Below, piece after piece: positions 1-7,927 of a stretch of DNA of 22,613 bases. The stretch lies in the NCBI GenBank assembly GCA_964403505.1, contig CAYOFP010000027.1:1-22613 (forward strand), written 5' to 3'. The first letter of the stretch is position 1. The number at the start of each line of letters is the position of its first letter. Made by a program: the position numbers and the translations under genes. The stretch comes from CAKSEI01 sp964403505. GTDB lineage: Bacteria; Bacillota; Clostridia; Oscillospirales; CAG-272. Below the pieces are notes generated by a model. The model had not been told where the DNA came from. It saw only the letters and a program-made list of their open reading frames with translations, and ran no database searches.

Positions 1-102
1 CATTCACTAACAATTTAATATTTGTTTTGTCTAAACTTTGGGGTTCACTTCATTTCCCGATACCGTTTTTTGTTGCAATTATATCTCTATCGTAAGTAAT
101 CC

Positions 103-168
103 TTCCCCTATGAAAGATTTTTGAAAAGGGTGTGGGAAAAACTTTTTTCCTAAAAAGTTTTCCCCACA
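103..168 (-). repeat. Fragment of the multi-hairpin intergenic repeat (terminal hairpin only)
   Basis: A near-perfect hairpin at 131-168 (17-bp arms with one mismatch, loop about TCC) and its flank at 103-130 match the gene-proximal end of elements A (188-455) and B (5207-5544). The other hairpins of the family are absent here, so this looks like a truncated copy lying 20 bp beyond the distal end of element A. Positions 1-102 are AT-rich and I see no gene in them. Confidence 0.7.
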
Positions 169-187
169 TACAAGCACAAACAAACTA

Positions 188-455
188 AGGGAGAACCCCC
201 GGCGAGGGTTCTCCCTCTTTTGCGCTGCGCACAAAATTCACCCACTCCTGCGCTTTTATAAAGCAAAGGTGTTTCGCCGTCTGCGGACGGCGACAAGGGC
301 GCTGCCCTTTAAACCCGGTCGCTTTTTGAAAAAAGCGACGCAAAAACTTACGAACGGGCGGTGTTCCTTCCCCCGGCGCAAGACAAGTCTTATGCCTACA
401 AAAGTTTTTGGAAGGGGGTGCGGGGGAAACTTTTTGCCTAAAAAGTTTCCCCCGC
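188..455 (-). repeat. Multi-hairpin interspersed repeat, element A
   Basis: This non-coding block is a string of hairpins. Reading on the minus strand away from the rsmF stop codon they are: 420-455 (perfect 16-bp stem, 4-nt loop), 375-396 (imperfect, around AAGACAAGTCTT), 318-339 (GTCGCTTTTT stem), 274-293 (TCGCCGTC, 4-nt loop) and 188-216 (AGGGAGAACCC, 7-nt loop). The same five hairpins in the same order make up element B at 5207-5544 on the other strand. The 420-455 hairpin starts 9 nt past the rsmF stop, so it probably also ends that transcript, although no uridine run follows it. Short reading frames through this block are by-products of the repeat. Confidence 0.85.
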
Positions 456-464
456 AAACAACCC

Positions 465-1799
465 TCACCCCATCCGCAACCCCTTCGGATAGTGATTTTT
501 GCAGATGCCGTCGACGACTTTGCCGCCGCCTACGGGCAGATCTCCTATCATGACGGCGCACCAGCCGTTTTCACAGTCGCACCTGACAGTCTGGCCTGAG
601 ATATACTCCGCCGCCTCTTTTGAGTCAGCGGACAAAACGATCTTTCGCTTAAAGGTATGACCGTATGCCGAGAATAGCTGATGATGCGGAATGAAACGTC
701 CCTTTTCCACCGTTCCGATATTCACGCCGTAAGAAAACGTGCCGGGCGGCACGGGCGTATCGTGAGAAATGATGCGCATACCGTCGGGAAATGCGTATAT
801 TTTATCGGGTGCAAGCACGGTATTTTCACGTAAGAAATCACGTGCGATCTTTTCTTCTTTTTCGGTCGGCTTTTTATACCCGTCTTTAAAAAGTATCTCA
901 GCGGATAAGTCAGTCCTTCTCTGCATCAGGGCGATAAACTGCCCCTCGCCTGTCGCTATGTGCGGATAAAACCGACGGCAGAGCGCCATACCTCTGTTCC
1001 CCTCGCTCGTGTACGGCAGGAGCGCACCGTTCACCGAAACGAGCGTGTAGTCAGGATTCTCGCTTAAAAATCTGCTGACCTGGAGCTCGTTTTCCTCCTC
1101 GGAAAAGGTGCAGGTCGAATATAAGAGGTAGCCGCCGTCTGCGACGGTATCCCTGATATTCGTAAGTATCTCGTGCTGCCGCTCGGCGCAGGCTCTGACA
1201 TTGCCCGTGTTCCAGCTATCGAGCGCCGCCTCATATTTGCGGAACATCCCCTCGCCCGAGCAGGGCGCATCGACTAAGACGATATCGAAATATGCACGGT
1301 ACAGTTCCCCCAAACGCCCGGACGGACAGCTCGTCACCACGGTATTTGTAAGGCCCATCCGCTCGACATTGGATTTTAGTATCTTCACTCGCTTTTTGTC
1401 GATCTCGTTTGAGATAAGAAGTCCGCTCTCCCCCGTGCGGAAAGCCATTTGTATGCTTTTTCCTCCGGGTGCGGCACAGACATCGAGTATCTTCGAGCCC
1501 TCTTTGATATCGAGGGCGCAGACCGTCGCCATGGCGGAGGGGTCCTGCACGTAAAAAGCGCCTGCGTGATGCAGCAGACTTTTGCCCGGCAGTTCGCTCT
1601 CGATCAGATATCCGTTATCGCAGAAGCCGAGCTTTTCCGAAGAAAAGGGAAAATCCGAGAGAAAAGCCTCCTCCCTCTCCTGCGGATTCAGAAACACCGC
1701 CTTTGAGGCCTTCCCCTCGGTCAGTGCCCGGCGAAAAGCATCGTACTCATCGCCGAGCATATTTCTCATTCTTTCTTCAAATTCTGTCGGCAGCTGCAT
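465..1799 (-). CDS. rsmF: RsmF-type 16S rRNA (cytosine-C5) methyltransferase, NOL1/NOP2/Sun family
   Basis: The 444-aa product is a SAM-dependent RNA cytosine-C5 methyltransferase. Residues 104-115 carry the SAM-binding LDVCAAPGGKS loop, and the two cysteines of the family are in DAPCSGEGMF (C180, catalytic-fold motif IV) and YSTCTF (C230, the nucleophile in the usual scheme). The C-terminal part (about 300-444) resembles the RsmF/YebU-like RNA-binding tail, including a short PUA-like end (GDLPVGGGK). The length fits RsmF/YebU-like proteins of Firmicutes. The ATG shares one base with the stop of the upstream transporter gene (TAATG), indicating translational coupling. The precise rRNA target base is not deducible from sequence; 16S C1407 is the E. 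coli precedent. Element A follows the stop codon directly. Confidence 0.93.
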   Translation of the reverse strand: MQLPTEFEERMRNMLGDEYDAFRRALTEGKASKAVFLNPQEREEAFLSDFPFSSEKLGFCDNGYLIESELPGKSLLHHAGAFYVQDPSAMATVCALDIKEGSKILDVCAAPGGKSIQMAFRTGESGLLISNEIDKKRVKILKSNVERMGLTNTVVTSCPSGRLGELYRAYFDIVLVDAPCSGEGMFRKYEAALDSWNTGNVRACAERQHEILTNIRDTVADGGYLLYSTCTFSEEENELQVSRFLSENPDYTLVSVNGALLPYTSEGNRGMALCRRFYPHIATGEGQFIALMQRRTDLSAEILFKDGYKKPTEKEEKIARDFLRENTVLAPDKIYAFPDGMRIISHDTPVPPGTFSYGVNIGTVEKGRFIPHHQLFSAYGHTFKRKIVLSADSKEAAEYISGQTVRCDCENGWCAVMIGDLPVGGGKVVDGICKNHYPKGLRMG

Positions 1800-3568
1800 T
1801 ACACTTCTTTTATCGGCACAAAGTATTTATTCTTATAGCTCTCGTACATCTCTTTGAAATCGTCGCTGTTTGCCTTGACATCACGCAGATATTCATGCGT
1901 GTCAAATTTCGAGTTGCGGAGCTGAATGGTACATACTGCGAGGTTGGAGCAATGATCCGATACCCTCTCGATATTTGTCAGCATATCGTTGAATACAAAG
2001 CCGTTTTCTATCGTGCAGTCGGCCTTTTGCAGTCTGCTGATATGGCGTGAGCGGAGCTCGTCCTTTAACAGGTCGATGACCTGCTCGAGCGGCTCGATAT
2101 GAGAGGCGAGCTCTATATCGTTATTGATAAACGCCTCGCACGACATGCAGACGATCTCGGTAAGCGCCGAAAGGGTGTATTCGATCTCCTTTTTTGCGCT
2201 CTCGGAAAATACGATTTTCTTTTCATATATCTCGAGAGCTACTTTCGCAAGGTTCTCGGCGTGGTCGCTGATACGCTCGAGATCTCCGATCGAGTGGAGC
2301 ATTTTCGAGACGGTCTTGGACTCCGAGCTTGTCAACTGATTACGGCTGACCTTGATGAGATACGTGCCGAGCTTGTCCTCATATTCGTCAGTCTTATCTT
2401 CCCATTCGTCGATCTGCTCGGCCTTCTTTTTATCGTAATTAAAAAGTATCTCGAGCGAGAGACACAGCGAATCCCGTGATATCTCCGCCATTTTTGAAAC
2501 AGCATGACGTGCCTGCTCGATCGCAAAGGCAGGCATCTTCAGAAAACGCTCGTCGAGCAGGACGATCGCCTCGTCGTCTCCCGATTTGCTGTCGGGTATC
2601 GTCTTAATAAGCAGCTTTTCGAGTCCCTTTGTAAACGGCAGGAGCACGATGGTCGTGAGTACGTTGAAGACCGTATTTACGAGCGCAATATCAAATGTGT
2701 TCGCCGTTTTGGTAAGGAAAGTAAAATGGAAAATACTATTCAGAATCAGATACAGTGTCATGAATACCACAGTACCGATCAGATTGAAATACAGGTAGGA
2801 GAATGCGGCACGCTTCGCATTTTTATTTGCGCCGATGGATGATATCAGACAGGGGGCAGATGCGCCGATGGATGTACCCATGATAAGCGGTATCGACATA
2901 CCGACCGTGATAGCGCCCGTGACAGAAAGCGCCTGTATGATACCGACCGACGCAGACGATGACTGGATCAGCACGGTGAGCAGTGTTCCGGCCAGCACCG
3001 CAAGCACGGGATTCTCAAAGGCGGTCAATGCCGCAGAAAACTCGGGAATATCACGCAAAACGGAAACGGACGACGACATCTGCGTCATGCCGAACATCAG
3101 AACGGAGAATCCGAGCAGAATCGAGCCGATATCACGCTTTTTGCCCTTTTTCAAAAACATATAGAAAACGATGCCGATAAATGCGAGTATCGGGGTAAAC
3201 GACGACGGCTGTAAGAGCTTCAGCGCTGTGCCTGCCGCACTTCCCTCGAGTCCGTTGAAGGACAGGAGCCAGCCTGTTGCGGTCGTGCCGATCTTCGAGC
3301 CCATGACAATGCCGATCGCCTGAGTCAGATTCATAACGCCCGAGTTTACAAAGCCGACTACCATGCAGGTCGTGGCAGAGGAGGACTGTATCACCGCCGT
3401 CACGAGGGTGCCGAGCAGAACGCCCTTAATGGGAGTATTCGTCATTTTCTCGAGTATCTTCTCCATTTTGCCGCCCGAGACCTTTTCGAGTCCCTGGCCC
3501 ATCAGCGACATGCCGAACAAGAATAGGGCGAGTCCGCCGAAAAGAGATAAAAAGTTAAATATTGTCAC
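1799..3568 (-). CDS. Na+/phosphate cotransporter with C-terminal PhoU-like domain
   Basis: The 589-aa protein belongs to the NptA/YjbB Na/Pi cotransporter family. It has two copies of the inverted-repeat transporter core, each marked by a QSSSA motif (residues 61-67 QSSSATT and 202-207), with about eight hydrophobic segments up to residue 310. The C-terminal half (about 345-575) is helical and PhoU-like, as in many Firmicutes members. It should import phosphate with sodium at the cytoplasmic membrane, with the PhoU-like part acting as a cytoplasmic regulator; some relatives export phosphate, so direction is uncertain. The start is GTG at 3566-3568, chosen because GGAGAT lies 6-7 nt upstream and no better ATG exists. 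It overlaps the rRNA methyltransferase gene by one base and is divergent from the esterase operon. Confidence 0.92.
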   Translation of the reverse strand: MTIFNFLSLFGGLALFLFGMSLMGQGLEKVSGGKMEKILEKMTNTPIKGVLLGTLVTAVIQSSSATTCMVVGFVNSGVMNLTQAIGIVMGSKIGTTATGWLLSFNGLEGSAAGTALKLLQPSSFTPILAFIGIVFYMFLKKGKKRDIGSILLGFSVLMFGMTQMSSSVSVLRDIPEFSAALTAFENPVLAVLAGTLLTVLIQSSSASVGIIQALSVTGAITVGMSIPLIMGTSIGASAPCLISSIGANKNAKRAAFSYLYFNLIGTVVFMTLYLILNSIFHFTFLTKTANTFDIALVNTVFNVLTTIVLLPFTKGLEKLLIKTIPDSKSGDDEAIVLLDERFLKMPAFAIEQARHAVSKMAEISRDSLCLSLEILFNYDKKKAEQIDEWEDKTDEYEDKLGTYLIKVSRNQLTSSESKTVSKMLHSIGDLERISDHAENLAKVALEIYEKKIVFSESAKKEIEYTLSALTEIVCMSCEAFINNDIELASHIEPLEQVIDLLKDELRSRHISRLQKADCTIENGFVFNDMLTNIERVSDHCSNLAVCTIQLRNSKFDTHEYLRDVKANSDDFKEMYESYKNKYFVPIKEV

Positions 3569-3609
3569 GATAAATCTCCATTATTTTTCAAATTAATATT
3601 ATCTATTTC

Positions 3610-3638
3610 ATTATATATCAAAACTCTGAAAAAATAAA
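3610..3638 (-). promoter_or_regulatory. Candidate promoter of the Na/Pi transporter-rsmF operon
   Basis: A perfect TATAAT (complement of 3610-3615) lies about 40 nt upstream of the GTG start on the minus strand. At 17-bp spacing the -35 position reads only TTTATT, so the call rests mainly on the -10. No recognisable Pho box was seen. Confidence 0.4.
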
Positions 3639-3693
3639 TAGTCATTTTTCTAATATTTTACGTTTTTTGAGCAGGTTTTTATACATTTTGCGG

Positions 3694-3722
3694 TTGACAG
3701 CATTTTTTTTGCGTGGTAACAT
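3694..3722 (+). promoter_or_regulatory. Promoter of the esterase operon
   Basis: TTGACA (3694-3699) and TAACAT (3717-3722) are separated by 17 bp, about 30 bp upstream of the strong GGAGG ribosome site (3741-3745) of the first esterase gene. The -35 is perfect and the -10 matches at four of six positions. Confidence 0.65.
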
Positions 3723-3751
3723 ATAAATATACATTTGAATGGAGGAAAATT

Positions 3752-4558
3752 ATGGAGATCATTGATATAAAATTATGGGATGAGGGGAAAACGCCCCTGT
3801 TCGTTCCCGAATATGAACAGAGCGAGCCGATGCTCCACCTGTATCTCGCAGATACGGACCAGCCGCGCGGCTGTGTCGTCATATGTGCAGGCGGCGCATA
3901 CCGCGGACGGGCATGGCATGAGGATAAAGGCTATGCCGAGGAATTTGTCAAATACGGTCTGAATGCGGCGATCGTCGATTACCGTGTGCATCCGTATACC
4001 TATCCTGCGCCGCAGCTTGACCTCGAACGTGCGGTGAGATATGTGCGCAAAAACGCCGAAAAATATAATATCCTGCCCGACAAGATCGCAATATGCGGCT
4101 CGAGCGCAGGAGGACACCTCGCGGTATGCGGCATGGAGCACTACGGGGTAAACAAGGACGGCGACGAGATCGACCGTGTCTCCTCACGTCCCGATGCGGC
4201 GATACTTTGCTACGCCGTCTCCACCCTCGGTGAATACACTCATACGGGCACGATGGAGGTAATAACCCACGGCGACCCCGAACTGAAAAAGAGTCTGTCC
4301 GGCGAGCTCAACGTTCCCGACGACTGTCCGCCGGTATTTTTGTGGCACACGGCAGAGGACGGAGCTGTTCCCGTCGAAAATGCCCTGCTGATGGGCATGG
4401 CGCTGCGAGAGAAAAAGATACCCTTTGAGCTTCATATCTATCCCTACGGCTATCACGGCCTCGGCATCGTTTATGAGGATCAGTACGACGAGGTACGCTC
4501 GTGGTTTCCGTTATGCGTGAGATTTTTGAAACGGCACGGTTTTATAGAAGGAGAATAA
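3752..4558 (+). CDS. Alpha/beta hydrolase, acetyl esterase/lipase (Aes/BD-FAE-like)
   Basis: The 268-aa cytosolic protein is an alpha/beta-hydrolase of the esterase/lipase group. The nucleophile elbow GSSAGG gives Ser118, the acid is probably Asp203 (in HTAEDGAVPV) and the base His235 (in YGYHGLG); CAGGAY at 45-50 takes the place of the HGGG oxyanion loop. It has no signal peptide, so it likely acts on imported small esters such as acetylated oligosaccharides. The substrate is not determined by the sequence. ATG 3752 is chosen over an in-frame GTG at 3713 because GGAGG sits 6 nt upstream of it and the GTG lies inside the promoter. The gene is followed after 4 nt by a second esterase of a different fold, suggesting that the pair removes ester groups in one pathway. 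Confidence 0.88.
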   Translation: MEIIDIKLWDEGKTPLFVPEYEQSEPMLHLYLADTDQPRGCVVICAGGAYRGRAWHEDKGYAEEFVKYGLNAAIVDYRVHPYTYPAPQLDLERAVRYVRKNAEKYNILPDKIAICGSSAGGHLAVCGMEHYGVNKDGDEIDRVSSRPDAAILCYAVSTLGEYTHTGTMEVITHGDPELKKSLSGELNVPDDCPPVFLWHTAEDGAVPVENALLMGMALREKKIPFELHIYPYGYHGLGIVYEDQYDEVRSWFPLCVRFLKRHGFIEGE

Positions 4559-4562
4559 GCAT

Positions 4563-5201
4563 ATGAAAACGATTTTATTTATGGGTGATTCGGTAACAGA
4601 CGCATGCCGTGCGCGCGACGATTCCCACACAGGCGTGGGATACCCGACATTTGTGGAGGGAACGCTCGGCCTCGATGCGCCCGGCGAATATAAATTCTAC
4701 AACAGAGGCATCAGCGGCAACAGGATCGTCGATCTGTACGCACGCATCAAAAGCGACGCCATCAATTTAGCACCCGATTATATGAGCGTGCTCATCGGCG
4801 TAAACGATGTATGGCATGAATTTAACTTCAAAAACGGCGTAGACGACGACAAATTCTTCAAAATATACTGTATGTATATCGAGGAGATAAAAGCGGCGCT
4901 TCCCAGTATCAAGATCATGATACTCGAGCCCTTTATCGCACCGGGCGAGTCTCTGCTCCCCGTTTGCACTGAAGAAAATATGCCAGAGTTCAGAGCCGAG
5001 ACGGCAAAACGTGCGGCGAGCGCACGGCGTGTCGCCGAAAAATACGGCCTGCCTTTCATCCCGCTGCAGGACAAGCTCAATGAAATGTCAAAAGCGGTAG
5101 ACGATCTCTTTTATTACACAAAAGACGGCGTACACCCCACCTCCAAATTCCACGCATTCATCGCACGGGAATGGATCAAGGCATTTAACGAGATGAAATA
5201 G
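4563..5201 (+). CDS. SGNH/GDSL hydrolase family esterase
   Basis: The 212-aa protein shows the full SGNH set: block I FMGDSVTD with Ser10, the oxyanion Gly52 in GISGN, Asn81 in IGVND, and Asp188/His191 in DGVHPT. No signal peptide is visible, so it is probably intracellular. Close relatives in Firmicutes are acetyl esterases acting on plant-polysaccharide fragments, which is the likely role with its partner at 3752-4558; the real ester is unknown. The AAGGAG ribosome site (4548-4553) lies at the end of the preceding gene, 9 nt before the ATG. The repeat element B begins 5 nt after the stop codon, so its first hairpin probably forms the 3' end of this operon's mRNA. Confidence 0.9.
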   Translation: MKTILFMGDSVTDACRARDDSHTGVGYPTFVEGTLGLDAPGEYKFYNRGISGNRIVDLYARIKSDAINLAPDYMSVLIGVNDVWHEFNFKNGVDDDKFFKIYCMYIEEIKAALPSIKIMILEPFIAPGESLLPVCTEENMPEFRAETAKRAASARRVAEKYGLPFIPLQDKLNEMSKAVDDLFYYTKDGVHPTSKFHAFIAREWIKAFNEMK

Positions 5202-5206
5202 TATTA

Positions 5207-5544
5207 TGTGGGGAAAACTTTTTGAAAAAAGTTTTCCCCACACCCCTTTCCAAAACTTTCATTAAGCGCAAGACATGTCTTGCGCAGGGAAAAGAACAGT
5301 GCCCGATTGAAAGTTTTTGCGTCGCTTTTTCCAAAAGGCGACTGGGTCAAGGGTGAGGTTGCCCGCGCCGCCGGTGGCGGATGAAGCGGGCAAAACGAAG
5401 TGCAGCGGTCGGCGACCCGCAAGGTGCGTCTCGCACCACTGGCAGAGCCGGGTACCGCAAACGGGGAGTAGCTCTTGTCGCCGTCCGCAGACGGCGAAAC
5501 ACTTGTGCCTTAGAGGGAGAACCCTCGCCGGGGGTTCGCCCTCT
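5207..5544 (+). repeat. Multi-hairpin interspersed repeat, element B
   Basis: It has the same five hairpins as element A (188-455) in the same order relative to the upstream gene: 5207-5242 (near-perfect stem with TTTTT/AAAAA core), 5266-5285 (a perfect 20-bp palindrome), 5321-5342, 5478-5497 and 5512-5544. It differs by an extra block of roughly 130 bp between the third and fourth hairpins (about 5343-5475), itself structured: TTGCCCGC/GCGGGCAA arms at 5359-5393 and GGTGCG/CGCACC at 5424-5438. The block holds no credible gene. Its first hairpin begins 5 nt past the SGNH esterase stop and probably serves as terminator. Confidence 0.85.
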
Positions 5545-5566
5545 CTCGTTCGATCTTGTTATTCTG

Positions 5567-5614
5567 AAAGAAGCTGTCGCACTTGAGTTTTAACGCTTGT
5601 GTGACAGCTTCTTT
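5567..5614. terminator. Bidirectional intrinsic terminator between element B and the LRR/SLH gene
   Basis: Arms 5567-5582 and 5599-5614 pair over 16 bp with a single G-T wobble. A T-rich run follows on the plus strand, and the stop codon of the minus-strand LRR/SLH gene is 6 bp away, so it can serve both converging transcripts. Confidence 0.85.
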
Positions 5615-5619
5615 TTGTT

Positions 5620-7620
5620 TTATTCTTCTAAGCTCTCTTTATATCTCATGAGGATAGATGCAACTTGTGCACGGGTCGCATTGCCCTGCGGTTCGAGATA
5701 ATCGGTGCTTCCCTTTTTCACGCCGGTGATGAGTCCCTCGGCGTATGCCCAGGAAAGCTCGGTTACGGCAAAGTCTGATGTCTCATTCCCGTCCGGGAAG
5801 GCAGCTAAGTCTGCGATTTTGCTTACGTCATATTCTTTATACTGCGAATAGCGGTACAGGATCGCCGCTGCTTGCTCTCGTGTGATATTAGCCATCGGGT
5901 CGTACTTATCTTCGCTTATGCCGTAGACAATACCGTTCGACGCCGCCCATTTTACTGCGTCGGTATACCACTCGCCCGAGGGCACATCGTTGAAGGGATT
6001 TTCCCCGCTCACCGCCGGTTCTCCCTCCATGCGCCATAATACCGTAACTAACATCGCACGGGTCATCGACTCGTCAGGTGCAAACATCTTCGGCGAAACA
6101 CCGAAAAACAAGCCGTTATCAAGCGCATATTCTACCGCATCGAGATACCACGCCCCCGGTTTTACATCCAAGAAAAATCTATCTCTGATAAACATACCCG
6201 ACATGAACGGGATATTATTTTCCTTCGCATATTTTTGCGCATATGAGCCGCTCGCACCGTAAATAGTAAGCTTGTAGCAACCCCAAAACGCCCATTCGAT
6301 ACTCGTTACGCTATCCGGGATCGTGATGATCTCAAGTGCGCTGCATCCACTAAACGCCCCGTTTCCGATACTCGTCACACCGTCCGGGATCGTAATGCTC
6401 TTGAGAGCATTGCAACCGGCAAACGCATAAGTTCCGATACTCGTCACTCCGTCCGGTATTTGGGCTTCTTTTCTTCCTGCCGGATAGCAGACCAGACTTG
6501 TTTTGTCTTTCGTGTATACTACTCCGTCAATGGAAGTATAATTCGGATTATTCTCATCTACCCAAATGTTTTCAAGTGCACTGCAACAATCAAACGCCCC
6601 TTCTCCGATGTGCGCCACGTCGGCCGGGATGGTAATGTCCGTGAGTGCGTCACAGAAACCGAACACATAGTTTCCGATGTATGTCACACCGTCCGGGATA
6701 GTGATACCCGTAAGGGAGTTGCATTCTCTGAACATACAGTCTCCGATGTATGTCACACCGTCGGGGATCGTGATGCTCTCGAGCGCACTGCAACCCCAAA
6801 ACGCACTGTTTCCGATGCTCGTCACACTGTTTGGGATGGTAATGCTCGTAAGGGATCTGCAGTTTCCAAACGCATCGTACCCGATGCTCGTCACGCCATC
6901 CGGAAGCGAAATGCTCTCGAGTGCGGAGCAACCACTAAACGCCCGTCTCCCGATACTCGTCACGCTGTCAGGAATCACAATACTCCGGAGGTCTCTGCAA
7001 TATTCGAACGCATCGGTTGCAACGGTTATTGTGCCCGGGCGGATATCGTATTTATCTGTAACAGAATCTTTTGCTTTTATCAGATGATTACCGATATAAA
7101 GAACTTCGTTTTCCCAATTTGCATCGTTATTATAATATGCAGTATCATAGAATGCACCGTATTCGATGCTCGTTACGCTATCCGGGATCGTTATGTTCTC
7201 AAGTGCGCTGCAACCCCAAAATGCACTGTACCCGATGCTCGTCACGCCGTCCGAAATCGCAATGCTCTCGAGTGCACTGCAACTGAAAAATGCAAAATTT
7301 CCGATGCTCGTCACGCCGTTATTTATCTCAACAGCAATTATCTTATCGCAATAATTCTGCCACGGTCGCGTATAAACATCAGACGACCTCGACAATGGCG
7401 AGACCACTAAATCATAATCCCACATATCGCCCGTTCCGCTTACCGCAAACGTACCGTTATCGTCCAAGGTCCAGGTAAGGTTATCGCCACACTTTCCGTC
7501 GGCTATGATAGAGGGCGACGCCGTCTCCGCAGAAGCCTCGAGCGGCGCTATCATAACGGACACCACAACAAACATGACCGCCATCAGGCAGGAAATCACT
7601 CTCAAATTAATTTTTTTCAT
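5620..7620 (-). CDS. Secreted BspA-type leucine-rich repeat protein with three C-terminal SLH domains
   Basis: The 666-aa protein begins MKKINLRVIS with a signal peptide probably cut after ASA (residue 31). Residues of about 38-100 form the short N-terminal domain (GTFAVSGTGDMWDY) often seen before these repeats. From about 100 to 480 run LRR_5/BspA-like repeats of 23 residues, core ITIPDGVTSIGxxAFxGCSAL, interrupted at about 155-200 and 365-400 by repeat-free insertions. Three SLH domains follow (about 481-540, 541-604, 605-666), predicting attachment to pyruvylated secondary cell-wall polymer. The ATG at 7618-7620 is preferred over one at 7714-7716 because AAGGAGG precedes it, the signal peptide starts there, and the longer form would run through the promoter. 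Such proteins are usually adhesins or host-interaction surface proteins; the ligand is unknown. Confidence 0.92.
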   Translation of the reverse strand: MKKINLRVISCLMAVMFVVVSVMIAPLEASAETASPSIIADGKCGDNLTWTLDDNGTFAVSGTGDMWDYDLVVSPLSRSSDVYTRPWQNYCDKIIAVEINNGVTSIGNFAFFSCSALESIAISDGVTSIGYSAFWGCSALENITIPDSVTSIEYGAFYDTAYYNNDANWENEVLYIGNHLIKAKDSVTDKYDIRPGTITVATDAFEYCRDLRSIVIPDSVTSIGRRAFSGCSALESISLPDGVTSIGYDAFGNCRSLTSITIPNSVTSIGNSAFWGCSALESITIPDGVTYIGDCMFRECNSLTGITIPDGVTYIGNYVFGFCDALTDITIPADVAHIGEGAFDCCSALENIWVDENNPNYTSIDGVVYTKDKTSLVCYPAGRKEAQIPDGVTSIGTYAFAGCNALKSITIPDGVTSIGNGAFSGCSALEIITIPDSVTSIEWAFWGCYKLTIYGASGSYAQKYAKENNIPFMSGMFIRDRFFLDVKPGAWYLDAVEYALDNGLFFGVSPKMFAPDESMTRAMLVTVLWRMEGEPAVSGENPFNDVPSGEWYTDAVKWAASNGIVYGISEDKYDPMANITREQAAAILYRYSQYKEYDVSKIADLAAFPDGNETSDFAVTELSWAYAEGLITGVKKGSTDYLEPQGNATRAQVASILMRYKESLEE

Positions 7621-7651
7621 CTTTGTTTCCTCCTTGTTTAGGTTCATTTCA

Positions 7652-7680
7652 ATTTTAACATATTCGTGCTCATCTGTCAA
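7652..7680 (-). promoter_or_regulatory. Promoter of the LRR/SLH surface protein gene
   Basis: On the minus strand TTGACA (complement of 7675-7680) and TAAAAT (complement of 7652-7657) are exactly 17 bp apart. The expected start near 7645 leaves a leader of about 25 nt containing the AAGGAGG site (7629-7635). Confidence 0.85.
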
Positions 7681-7700
7681 CAAAATATTCAAAAGTTGAA

Positions 7701-7732
7701 AAACGCTGATCCTCATGCGAGAATCAGCGTTT
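7701..7732 (-). terminator. Second hairpin downstream of lysA, with U-tract
   Basis: Arms AAACGCTGAT... (7701-7714) and 7719-7732 pair over 14 bp with one position that is G-U only in minus-strand RNA. On that strand it is followed by TTTTTCAACTTTTG, a usable U-tract. It is nearly the same hairpin as the one at 7928-7961 and insulates the LRR/SLH promoter from the lysine operon. The 195 bp between the two hairpins carries no gene. Confidence 0.75.
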
Positions 7733-7836
7733 CAGAGCGAAGATAATCTCGGTCTTTACGACGTCGTCTCTCGTCCCCTGTCAAAAAGATGCAACAAAAC
7801 ATATGTAATTTAAGGAATAATTTGTCCGCATCCCCC

Positions 7837-7859
7837 GGCTCCTCTGTGCAAGGGGAGCC
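7837..7859. repeat. Small intergenic hairpin (GGCTCC type)
   Basis: Arms 7837-7845 and 7851-7859 pair over nine positions with one G-U and a 5-nt loop. It lies in the gene-free 7733-7927 stretch and resembles GGCTCC-type intergenic hairpins that I associate with gut Clostridia; that link is from memory only. Confidence 0.5.
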
Positions 7860-7927
7860 TTAGGGTATATCTGTAATATAGTCTCATCTAAAGCCGTATT
7901 TTTTCTGTAATTATCAACAGACTGATT

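Noticed and set aside
1..60. Possible insertion-sequence end (TTTGGGGTTCACTTCA-like) or start codon of a minus-strand gene at the left edge
   Set aside because: No partner inverted repeat or transposase is in the window, and the ATG at position 3 has no ribosome site; too little to support either.
185..561. Several overlapping open frames of 60-100 codons across element A, and similar ones at 5204-5593
   Set aside because: They are composed of the hairpin arms of the repeat, lack ribosome sites and occur in conflicting frames and strands.
6280..7320. CRISPR-like periodic repeats
   Set aside because: The repeats are contiguous 69-bp coding units without spacers and translate to LRR_5 motifs.
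6460..7410. 316-codon plus-strand open frame opposite the LRR gene
   Set aside because: It is the antisense of the 69-bp repeats, which keeps it open by periodicity; the minus-strand gene has signal peptide, domains, promoter and ribosome site.
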